Shown piece by piece: positions 1 through 6,069 of a stretch of DNA of 10,552 nucleotides. The stretch is from Flavobacteriales bacterium (GTDB lineage Bacteria > Bacteroidota > Bacteroidia > Flavobacteriales > Flavobacteriaceae). The notes below the pieces were generated by a model, which was not told where the DNA came from, made no database searches, and worked only from the letters and a program-made list of their open reading frames with translations. How positions within the stretch are numbered: the first letter of the stretch is position 1; each line of letters begins with the position of its first letter. The translations under genes were made by a program, and so were the position numbers. Where the stretch lies: positions 1 to 10,552 of the forward strand of contig JALWYR010000256.1 of assembly GCA_027003085.1 (NCBI GenBank), read 5' to 3'.

Positions 1-240
1 TGAGGACCGCCAAGCGCAAGGACGCTCCGCCGGCCGAAGCGATTGGCGTGGTGCCGCCGCGGCGCGCACCGGCGCGCCGGGCGGATGGCCGGATGTAACC
101 AGCTGAAAATCAGTAAACGCCCCGCCCCGCGGCTTCGCCGCGGGGCGGGGCGACCATAATTCCGTTCCAACATCCGGCCATCCGCAGCGGGCATCCGCCC
201 GCCGGCGGCGCCCCGAACGCCGGCGCCCGGGCGCCCGAAT
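1..240. other. GC-rich palindromic intergenic segment
   Basis: By count about 179 of 240 bases are G or C, against roughly 50% in the neighbouring genes and about 26% in the next 84 bases. The change is abrupt near 240. The segment holds a nested inverted repeat (81-185), a 14-bp perfect palindrome GGCGCCCGGGCGCC at 222-235, and a shorter palindrome CGCCGCGGCG at 55-64. The second half of the outer repeat is partly echoed by CATCCGCCC at 192-200, the reverse complement of 79-87. No convincing gene is seen. A frame open from position 3 to a TAA at 96-98 could be the end of an upstream gene, but its composition (rich in R, A and P) is what GC-rich non-coding DNA gives. Confidence 0.6.
81..185. 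repeat. Nested inverted repeat (outer 16-bp arms around a 16-bp hairpin)
   Basis: The outer arms are GCGGATGGCCGGATGT at 81-96 and its exact reverse complement at 170-185. Between them, 118-133 pairs perfectly with 137-152, giving a 16-bp GC-only stem closed by a TTC loop (134-136). The spacers at 97-117 and 153-169 are AT-richer. Neither strand has a run of T after the inner stem, so this is not a classic intrinsic terminator. Possible roles are a transcription end or RNA-stabilising structure, a cruciform or protein-binding site, or a small non-autonomous mobile repeat. The symmetry is seen directly; the role is unknown. Confidence 0.85.
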
Positions 241-290
241 AATAAAAAAATCCGCCTTAAATTTTTAAGATGCCGGCATTACGATTGAAT

Positions 291-298
291 TATTTTTG
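291..298 (+). promoter_or_regulatory. Promoter -7 box for accA
   Basis: TATTTTTG matches the Bacteroidota primary sigma-factor -7 consensus TAnnTTTG exactly. It sits in the AT-rich stretch right after the GC-rich segment and 26 bases before the accA ATG. No clean -33 TTTG is found at 19-20 bases upstream. A short leader without a Shine-Dalgarno sequence is expected, which is normal in this phylum. Confidence 0.6.
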
Positions 299-324
299 AT
301 AATTTAGCCATTAAATTTACGGTT

Positions 325-1278
325 ATGGAATACCTGGAATTTGAAAAGCCCGTCGAAGAACTGGACCGGAACTACGAAGAATGTATCAAAGTGGCCGAAA
401 AAACAGGCGTAAAAATTCAGTCGGCCTGCGAAAAAATTCGAAAGGAAATTGAGCGTAAACTCAAAGATATTTATAAAAATCTGACGCCTTGGCAACGGGT
501 GCAAGTGTCGCGCCATCCCAACCGCCCGTATACCTTGGATTATATTGAAGCCATTGCCGGCAACACCTTTTTCGAACTCCACGGCGACCGCCAATACGGC
601 GACGATAAGGCCATGGTGGGCGGATTGGGCAAAATCGATGACCAAACCTTTATGTTGATCGGCATGCAAAAGGGCCGCAACACCAAGGAACGCCGCTACC
701 GCCGTTTCGGCATGCCCAATCCCGAAGGATACCGCAAGGCCTTACGACTGATGAAACTGGCCGAACGCTACCTCATTCCGGTAGTAACGCTCATCGACAC
801 GCCCGGGGCTTATCCGGGCATCGAAGCCGAGGAGCGCGGACAAGGCGAAGCCATTGCGCGCAACATTATGGAAATGTCGCAACTGGAAACGCCCACGATT
901 GTTACTATTATCGGCGAAGGTGCATCGGGCGGGGCTTTGGGCATAGGCGTGGGCGACCGCGTGATGATGATGGAAAACACCTGGTATTCGGTCATAGCGC
1001 CCGAATCCTGTTCCAGCATCCTTTGGCGCAGTTGGGAATTCAAGGAAAAAGCCGCCGAGGCCCTTAAACTTACGGCCAAGGACATGAAAAAACTGGGACT
1101 TATCGACGAAATTATTCCCGAACCTATTGGCGGTGCCCACCGCGATTGGGATACGGCCTTTGCCAACTGGAAAACGGCCGTTTTGAAGGCCTACACGGAA
1201 CTCAAAGATACTTCTCCCGAAAAATTGATCGCCAAACGCACCGAAAAGTTCAATAAATTCGGCGTGTGGAAAGAATAG
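325..1278 (+). CDS. accA: Acetyl-CoA carboxylase carboxyltransferase subunit alpha
   Basis: This is the alpha half of the carboxyltransferase of bacterial acetyl-CoA carboxylase. With AccD it moves the carboxyl group from biotin on AccB to acetyl-CoA, making malonyl-CoA in the cytoplasm, the committed step of fatty-acid synthesis. The 317 residues match the usual full length (about 320). Family landmarks are in order: a helical N-terminus, LTPWQRVQ (53-60), HGDRQ (86-90), DTPGAYPGIEAEERGQ (158-173), the glycine-rich oxyanion loop GEGASGGALGIGVGD (197-211) and YSVIAPESCSSILW (221-234). The ATG at 325 gives the expected AccA start and lies 26 bases after a -7 box. The gene appears monocistronic: a weak stem-loop and 118 bp separate it from recQ, and accD is not in the window. 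Nothing suggests truncation or transfer. Confidence 0.97.
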   Translation: MEYLEFEKPVEELDRNYEECIKVAEKTGVKIQSACEKIRKEIERKLKDIYKNLTPWQRVQVSRHPNRPYTLDYIEAIAGNTFFELHGDRQYGDDKAMVGGLGKIDDQTFMLIGMQKGRNTKERRYRRFGMPNPEGYRKALRLMKLAERYLIPVVTLIDTPGAYPGIEAEERGQGEAIARNIMEMSQLETPTIVTIIGEGASGGALGIGVGDRVMMMENTWYSVIAPESCSSILWRSWEFKEKAAEALKLTAKDMKKLGLIDEIIPEPIGGAHRDWDTAFANWKTAVLKAYTELKDTSPEKLIAKRTEKFNKFGVWKE

Positions 1279-1303
1279 CGATGCTATGTTTTTCGACCAA
1301 ATT

Positions 1304-1317
1304 CCGCCAAGCGGCGG
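1304..1317 (+). terminator. Weak stem-loop after accA
   Basis: CCGCC (1304-1308) pairs with GGCGG (1313-1317) around an AAGC loop and is followed by TTT, 26 bases after the accA stop. The stem is only 5 bp and the T tract is short, so termination here is possible but not well supported. Confidence 0.35.
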
Positions 1318-1342
1318 TTTCATAGGATTTATTGAGTAAAAG

Positions 1343-1374
1343 TTTTTTTTGTGATAGATTTTTTGCTATCTTTA
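1343..1374 (+). promoter_or_regulatory. Candidate recQ promoter
   Basis: TATCTTTA at 1367-1374 differs from the -7 consensus TAnnTTTG only in its last base. A run of T at 1343-1350 lies about 20 bases upstream, where the -33 element would be; a TTTG at 1348-1351 is there too but at a short 15-base spacing. The ATG follows 22 bases after the box. The match is weaker than for the other genes in the window. Confidence 0.4.
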
Positions 1375-1396
1375 AATTTCCAATCCAAATCAAGTT

Positions 1397-3610
1397 ATGA
1401 TCGAGCACGCATCCACACCGGTAAATGATGAACAACTATATGCGGCCTTAAAAAAATACTTTGGCTTCGACCAATTTCGCGGCCTGCAAAAAGATGTCAT
1501 CAAAAATGTGCTTGCGGGCCGGAACACCTTGGCCATTATGCCCACCGGAGGCGGAAAATCGCTGACCTACCAACTTCCGGCGCTGATGCTGGACGGTATG
1601 GCCATTGTTATCTCGCCCTTGATTGCCTTGATGAAAAACCAGGTGGACGCCGTGCGCGGGCTCTCCGACAAGGAAGGACTGGCACACGTGATGAATTCCA
1701 TGCTTACCAAGGGCGAATTGCGCAAGGTGAAAGAAGATGTGTTGGCCGGACGGACCAAGTTGCTGTATTTGGCACCCGAATCCTTGAACAAAGAAGAGAC
1801 CATCGAGTTTTTAAAACAGGTTCCCGTGTCGTTTGTGGCTGTGGACGAAGCCCACTGTATTTCGGAGTGGGGCCACGATTTCCGTCCCGAATACCGCAAC
1901 ATCCGTAGCAGTGTGGACCGCCTGCGTCCCGGCATGCCCATCATTGCCCTGACGGCCACGGCCACGCCCAAAACCCAAGACGACATCCTGAAAAACCTGG
2001 GCATCGAAGATGCGCAGGTATTCAAGGATTCGTTCAACCGGCCCAACCTGTTCTACGAAGTGGTGCCCAAAACCAAAAATATTGACAAAGATATTATCCG
2101 CTTTATCAAACAACGACCCGGCGAGTCGGGAATTATCTATGCATTGAGCCGCAAGCAAGTGGAAGACCTGGCACAAATGCTGCAAATCAACGGTATCAGG
2201 GCTATTCCCTATCATGCCGGGCTCAATGCCAAAACGCGTTCCAAGCACCAGGATATGTTCCTGAACGAAGATGCCGATGTGGTGGTGGCCACCATTGCCT
2301 TCGGTATGGGCATCGATAAACCCGATGTGCGCTTTGTGATCCATTATGACATACCCAAAAGTTTGGAAAGCTATTATCAGGAAACGGGTCGTGCAGGTCG
2401 CGACGGAAAATATGCCCATTGCTTGGCTTTTTATTCCTACAAAGACATCGAAAAACTGGAAAAATTCCTTTTTTCGGAAAAATCGCGCTTGGAACGCGAA
2501 ATCGGCTTGGCCCTGCTCAACGAAGTGGTGGCCTATGCCGAAACTTCCATGTCGCGGCGTCAGTTTTTGCTCAATTACTTTGGTGAGGAATTCGACCCGG
2601 CCAAAGATCCGGGCGGCGATATGGACGACAATATGCGCAATCCCAAGCCCCGCATCGAGGCCAAGGACGAGGCCGTGCTGGTTTTGGATTTGCTCAATTC
2701 GGTGAAAGGGAACTATAAAATCAACGATGTTATCAACATCCTGCGCGGCGTGGAAAATGCGATGATCAAAACCCACCGTTCGCATCTGAACCCTTACTTT
2801 GGCAAAGGCAAACACAAGGAAAAAGACTTCTGGCATGCCCTTATCCGCCATTTGCTTATCCATAAGTTATTGAATAAGCAAATCGAAAACTTCGGCGTGC
2901 TGCAAGTAACCGACAAAGGGCGTGAATTTTTGGCTTCGCCCACCAGCTTTATGATTTCGGAAAACCACAAATACGACGAATCGGTCAGCGTGGCCCGTCC
3001 GGTGCGCAAAACCGCCGGTGCCGACGAAACCCTGCTCAAAATGCTGAAAGAACTACGCCACGACACGGCCAAACGGCTCAAAGTGCCGCCTTATGTGATT
3101 TTCCAGGAACCTTCGTTGGAAGATATGGCCATCAAGTATCCGGTGAATTTGGAAGAATTGAAACGCATCTATGGCGTGGGCGAGGGCAAAGCCCGTAAAT
3201 ACGGCCAGCCCTTTGTGGATTTGATCAAAAAATATGTGGAAGAAAACGACATCACCCGCCCCGATGATATTGTGATTAAATCGGCCCCCACACGGGCGGC
3301 CATCAAGGCCTTTATTATCCAAAGCACCGACAAAAAAATCCCGCTCGAAGACATTATGCACGCCAAGGGATTGGAATTGGAGGAATTGATCAAAGAAATG
3401 GAGCAATTGGTGTATATGGGCACCAAGCTCAACATCGATTACATTATCGAGGATTTGTTCGACGAAGAACAAATCGAAGAACTCACCGATTACTTTATGG
3501 AAGCCGAGCGCGACAAAATTTCCGACGCCTTGGAAGAATTCGGCGACGAATACGACGAGGAAGAATTGCGATTGTTCCGCATTAAGTTTATCAGCGATAT
3601 GGCTAACTGA
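1397..3610 (+). CDS. recQ: ATP-dependent DNA helicase RecQ (long form, zinc cysteines absent)
   Basis: This is a 3'-5' superfamily 2 helicase for recombinational repair and stalled replication forks. Helicase motifs are complete: Walker A PTGGGKS (49-55), VISPLIALMKNQV (71-83), the DEAH box (150-153), TATATP (186-191), AFGMGIDKPD (301-310) and QETGRAGRDG (328-337). A RecQ C-terminal winged helix follows (about 420-515), then an HRDC domain (about 543-618), then about 110 extra residues (625-735) that look like the helix-turn-helix extension found on RecQ in this phylum. At 737 residues it is longer than E. coli RecQ (about 610). Oddity: where E. coli has a Cys before RR and then CxxCxxC, this protein has S386 and PGGDMDDNM (405-413), so none of the four zinc ligands is present although the surrounding RRQFLLNYFGEE and NPKP are kept. 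The ATG at 1397 is the first good start, with no Shine-Dalgarno sequence. Confidence 0.96.
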   Translation: MIEHASTPVNDEQLYAALKKYFGFDQFRGLQKDVIKNVLAGRNTLAIMPTGGGKSLTYQLPALMLDGMAIVISPLIALMKNQVDAVRGLSDKEGLAHVMNSMLTKGELRKVKEDVLAGRTKLLYLAPESLNKEETIEFLKQVPVSFVAVDEAHCISEWGHDFRPEYRNIRSSVDRLRPGMPIIALTATATPKTQDDILKNLGIEDAQVFKDSFNRPNLFYEVVPKTKNIDKDIIRFIKQRPGESGIIYALSRKQVEDLAQMLQINGIRAIPYHAGLNAKTRSKHQDMFLNEDADVVVATIAFGMGIDKPDVRFVIHYDIPKSLESYYQETGRAGRDGKYAHCLAFYSYKDIEKLEKFLFSEKSRLEREIGLALLNEVVAYAETSMSRRQFLLNYFGEEFDPAKDPGGDMDDNMRNPKPRIEAKDEAVLVLDLLNSVKGNYKINDVINILRGVENAMIKTHRSHLNPYFGKGKHKEKDFWHALIRHLLIHKLLNKQIENFGVLQVTDKGREFLASPTSFMISENHKYDESVSVARPVRKTAGADETLLKMLKELRHDTAKRLKVPPYVIFQEPSLEDMAIKYPVNLEELKRIYGVGEGKARKYGQPFVDLIKKYVEENDITRPDDIVIKSAPTRAAIKAFIIQSTDKKIPLEDIMHAKGLELEELIKEMEQLVYMGTKLNIDYIIEDLFDEEQIEELTDYFMEAERDKISDALEEFGDEYDEEELRLFRIKFISDMAN

Positions 3611-3616
3611 CGGCGT

Positions 3617-4132
3617 TTATTTCCGCCGGAACAACAGCAGCAATCCCGCCACAAGGGCGTAAAGCAATCCGAGGCCTACGATAGTGAATTTCAGTTGAGC
3701 CGAAAAGCGTGCAATGTGGGCCCAAGATGCTTGCAAACCGCCTGTAAGCAAGCGAATCAAGGCATAGTTTTCCAGGGCGTCGGCCGCCACGGCCAACCAC
3801 ATTAGGACTGCCAGCAACATGCCAGCCTTATAAAACACCGAAGTGCGCCCGAAACGCAAAGCAAGCCGGCGGATAATCCACCACAACAATCCACCGTAGA
3901 GCAGCATAAAAAGATAATCCAATCCCAAGCTGAGACCTGCAAAAATACGGGCCCTTGGATTCCAGCTGTCCAAAACCGCCCGGGTCTTGTCCAAACGACC
4001 GGCCAATTCAAAGGAAACAATACCCCGGGGTGCGGCGCCGGTGCGTAAAGGCCTATCCAAAACGCTAATGGCCGTCATTACGGTCAAGGTGAACACCACC
4101 AAAAGCCAAACGGAAAAAGACGAACGTTTCAT
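3617..4132 (-). CDS. Four-helix membrane protein of unknown function
   Basis: I cannot assign this 171-residue protein to a named family. It has four likely membrane helices at about 6-24, 64-87, 102-123 and 147-168. A roughly 40-residue non-membrane loop lies between the first two and contains GIVSFELAG (37-45) and LDSW (54-57), which look like conserved family motifs rather than random sequence. DALENY (118-123) sits at the end of helix 3, and the protein ends in the basic FRRK. It is an inner-membrane protein by prediction. The gene is convergent with recQ, with only 6 bp between the stop codons, and is separated from the M48 gene upstream by 108 bp holding a stem-loop, so it may have its own promoter. 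The ATG at 4132 gives a positively charged start (MKRSS) followed directly by helix 1. Confidence 0.8.
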   Translation of the reverse strand: MKRSSFSVWLLVVFTLTVMTAISVLDRPLRTGAAPRGIVSFELAGRLDKTRAVLDSWNPRARIFAGLSLGLDYLFMLLYGGLLWWIIRRLALRFGRTSVFYKAGMLLAVLMWLAVAADALENYALIRLLTGGLQASWAHIARFSAQLKFTIVGLGLLYALVAGLLLLFRRK

Positions 4133-4169
4133 CGAGAAATTTTTTTATCAAATTAGGAAAAATTCTCGA
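4132..4169 (-). promoter_or_regulatory. Imperfect palindrome over start codon and putative promoter
   Basis: TCGAGAA (4132-4138) pairs with TTCTCGA (4163-4169). After one A-A mismatch the pairing continues for four more A-T pairs, leaving a loop at about 4144-4157. One arm reaches the first base of the membrane-protein start codon. On the minus strand the loop contains TAATTTG, a poor -7-like sequence one base short of TAnnTTTG. If that box is used, transcription would begin inside the palindrome, so a DNA operator would be likelier than an RNA hairpin. The symmetry is visible; the regulatory role is inferred. Confidence 0.35.
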
Positions 4170-4192
4170 ACGAAACTTCAATTCCGGTCAAT

Positions 4193-4220
4193 AACACCCT
4201 GCCCCGCGGCTGGCAGTGTT
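4193..4220 (-). terminator. Stem-loop downstream of the M48 gene
   Basis: AACAC (4193-4197) pairs with GTGTT (4216-4220), and after a 2-base bulge TGCC (4200-4203) pairs with GGCA (4212-4215) around a CCGCGGCT loop. It lies 20 bases beyond the M48 stop codon in its direction of transcription. There is no strong U tract, so it could be a weak terminator or a 3'-end stabilising hairpin. Confidence 0.4.
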
Positions 4221-4240
4221 CAAACAATAAAGGCAATATT

Positions 4241-5059
4241 TTACTTAATCGTAGGCGTAATACCGAAGGATTTGGCAATACGCAGGGCATCGGGCGCCCA
4301 TTTTCGCAAATTGTTCAAACGGCGTTCGTGTGCAGGGTGTGTACTTAGAAATTCCGGCGGTTCGGGACCGGCCATTTTACCCATCTTTTCCCAAACGCGG
4401 GCTGCGGAATAGGGATCGTAGCCCGCAATGGCCATCAGTATCTGGCCGATTTTATCGGCTTCGGCTTCGTGCTTGCGGCTGTATGGCAGAATAACACCCA
4501 GCGTGCTGCCATAGCCGTAGATGGCCAACCATTTTTGTTGCTCTTCCTTGGGCGCATTGGCAGTGGCCAGCATGGTAAGAACGGCTCCGATGTTTTGGGC
4601 ATACATCTGGCTCATGCGCTCGGCCCCGTGATTGGCCAGGGCGTGGGCAATTTCGTGGCCCATCACGGCGGCTATTTCACCGTCGGTGGTGGTTACATTA
4701 AGTAATCCCTCGAAATACACAACCTTGCCGCCGGGCATACAAAAGGCATTCATCACCGAATCGGCCACCAGGTTGAATTCCCATTGGTAGCCCTGTAAAT
4801 CCTTTTCCCAACCTTTGGATTTATAATACATTTCCGTGGCTTTGACCAAACGACGGCCGATGCGCCGAATTCTTTCCTGCTGCGTGGTGTTTTTCGATAC
4901 GGGATGTTCTTGCAAAAATTGACGGTATTGGGCAAATGAAGCCGGAAAAATTTGGCTGTTGGGCACCATATTGAACTGCTTGCGCCCCGTTACACGCACA
5001 GTAGAGCACGCATATAGCGTTCCGGCTATAATGGCAAGAATAAGAATTAAACGCTTCAT
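4241..5059 (-). CDS. M48 family metalloprotease lipoprotein
   Basis: This is a zinc endopeptidase of the M48 (Ste24/HtpX-like) family in its secreted lipoprotein form, similar in layout to LoiP/BepA-type proteins that act in envelope protein quality control. The signal peptide ends in a lipobox, LYAC, with Cys18 as the lipidated residue. Next come a helical region, NAFCMPGGKVVYFEGLL (104-120), the catalytic HEIAH (135-139) and EAEAD (198-202), where E198 should be the third zinc ligand. STHPAHERR (239-247), also typical of the family, is near the end. All catalytic residues are present and 272 residues is a normal length. It lies 28 bp downstream of the barrel gene on the same strand, with its own -7 box in that gap. 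The substrate is unknown; the adjacent barrel protein is a plausible but untested partner. Confidence 0.93.
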   Translation of the reverse strand: MKRLILILAIIAGTLYACSTVRVTGRKQFNMVPNSQIFPASFAQYRQFLQEHPVSKNTTQQERIRRIGRRLVKATEMYYKSKGWEKDLQGYQWEFNLVADSVMNAFCMPGGKVVYFEGLLNVTTTDGEIAAVMGHEIAHALANHGAERMSQMYAQNIGAVLTMLATANAPKEEQQKWLAIYGYGSTLGVILPYSRKHEAEADKIGQILMAIAGYDPYSAARVWEKMGKMAGPEPPEFLSTHPAHERRLNNLRKWAPDALRIAKSFGITPTIK

Positions 5060-5078
5060 GATTAATCGTTAATTTTTA

Positions 5079-5086
5079 CAAAGATA
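5079..5086 (-). promoter_or_regulatory. Promoter -7 box for the M48 gene
   Basis: On the minus strand this reads TATCTTTG, an exact TAnnTTTG. It begins 1 base after the barrel gene's stop codon and 19 bases before the M48 ATG. No good -33 element is visible in the overlapping end of the barrel gene, so internal promotion is possible but may be weak. Confidence 0.5.
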
Positions 5087-5087
5087 A

Positions 5088-6029
5088 CTAAAACAAAATA
5101 AAACGTTTTTTTCTTTTTCCGCCTTGCATCCGCCGTTGGTGTTTAAGTGCACGTTTGCGGGCTTTGCGTTTTTCGCGTTCGGCCCGCTGGCGGGCTTTTT
5201 CTTCGGCCTTTTGGCGGCGCAGCACTTTGCGGCTGTGAACCTGTCCAGCACATTCGGCGCCTTCCTTGCGGTTTTTGCGGTAAAAATACCATGTGAATTG
5301 AAGTCCGATATAGCTTCCGTTTTGGGTAATCAATCCGCCGAAATCATTGGTTTGTTGCAACCCGCTAACGGCGTATGCACCTTGATAATAAGGTTTTCCC
5401 CAACCGGTGCGATAGACCAAGGCGGTTTCCCAAAGAAACCACGGAAATCGGTAATACCATCCGGCCGCCACATAAGGGTCGAACTGCCAGGTGGGCACTC
5501 CTGCAAAAGCCAAGGTTAAGTGGTCGCCATACTTCCGGGCATAATTCAAGGCCGGTATGTAACCGATGTCCACTCCGGCACGGAACAGAAAAATATAGCG
5601 TGGCACGGCAAAAGTGCGCACTTCGAGCCCCACGGGCAAATGAAACGACCAAGGCGCATATTTGCCGGGAACGCGGGCATAGTAGTCGCGGCCGTCGGCA
5701 CGTTCGGCGCCCGGCACATAAAACAAGTAGGAATACACCGGCGCCCGTTCGGCCGTGAGCCGTAGTTTGATGCCGAAATAATTGCTCAAACGTATGTGAT
5801 AGGCCAAGCCCGCATCGAATCCCCACATCAGGTAGTAGCGGTTGCTCAACCGGCCCGTAGCCAAATCCGTATGGCTTTCGAACGGATAAATATTTCCCCC
5901 CAGCGTAACGCCCCAATGCGTGTAGTCGGCCGTAAAATCAAAGTCCTTGGAATCGTCCAAAAAACGGCGCCGTTGACCGTAAGCGCTCAACGACCACAGA
6001 ACAACCAGTAGCAACAAAAATTTTTTCAT
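5088..6029 (-). CDS. Outer-membrane beta-barrel-like protein with a highly basic C-terminal tail
   Basis: No family name can be given. The ATG at 6029 starts MKKFLLLLVVLWSLSAYGQ, a standard Sec signal peptide probably cut after about residue 18. An earlier in-frame Met (6047) and a longer extension into the phosphate transporter gene would bury that signal, so 6029 was chosen. Residues about 35-250 alternate aromatic and small or polar residues in short strand-like blocks (GVTLGGNIYPF, FGIKLRLTAE, FLFRAGVDIGYI, YIGLQFTWYFY), as in Bacteroidota outer-membrane barrels. The last 63 residues (251-313) are different: 27 Lys/Arg against 6 Glu, ending RFILF. The gene starts 40 bp after the PiT stop, with a -7 box in the gap, and precedes the M48 lipoprotein gene by 28 bp, so an envelope role is likely. 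The function is unknown. Confidence 0.8.
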   Translation of the reverse strand: MKKFLLLLVVLWSLSAYGQRRRFLDDSKDFDFTADYTHWGVTLGGNIYPFESHTDLATGRLSNRYYLMWGFDAGLAYHIRLSNYFGIKLRLTAERAPVYSYLFYVPGAERADGRDYYARVPGKYAPWSFHLPVGLEVRTFAVPRYIFLFRAGVDIGYIPALNYARKYGDHLTLAFAGVPTWQFDPYVAAGWYYRFPWFLWETALVYRTGWGKPYYQGAYAVSGLQQTNDFGGLITQNGSYIGLQFTWYFYRKNRKEGAECAGQVHSRKVLRRQKAEEKARQRAEREKRKARKRALKHQRRMQGGKRKKRFILF

Positions 6030-6052
6030 AAACCCGCTTTGATGCATAACGC

Positions 6053-6060
6053 CAAAGATA
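6053..6060 (-). promoter_or_regulatory. Promoter -7 box for the barrel gene
   Basis: The minus strand reads TATCTTTG, exact to TAnnTTTG and identical to the box before the M48 gene. It lies in the 40-bp gap after the PiT stop codon, 23 bases before the ATG at 6029. This supports the short start, since the upstream in-frame Met at 6047 would leave almost no leader. No -33 TTTG is seen at the usual spacing. Confidence 0.5.
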
Positions 6061-6069
6061 GGCATTTTC

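Noticed and set aside
3..98. Possible end of an upstream gene, open from position 3 to a TAA at 96-98
   Set aside because: It is only about 31 codons, has no recognisable motif, lies in 75% GC DNA where chance open frames are common, and its stop falls within the edge of the outer repeat arm. It cannot be told from non-coding sequence.
118..152. Intrinsic terminator
   Set aside because: The stem is strong, but neither side is followed by a T tract.
1811..2863. 350-codon open frame opposite recQ, and similar ones opposite accA and the antiporter gene (8869-9648)
   Set aside because: They overlap intact conserved genes in antisense, lack plausible domains, and are long only because the third-position composition of the real genes avoids stops on the other strand.
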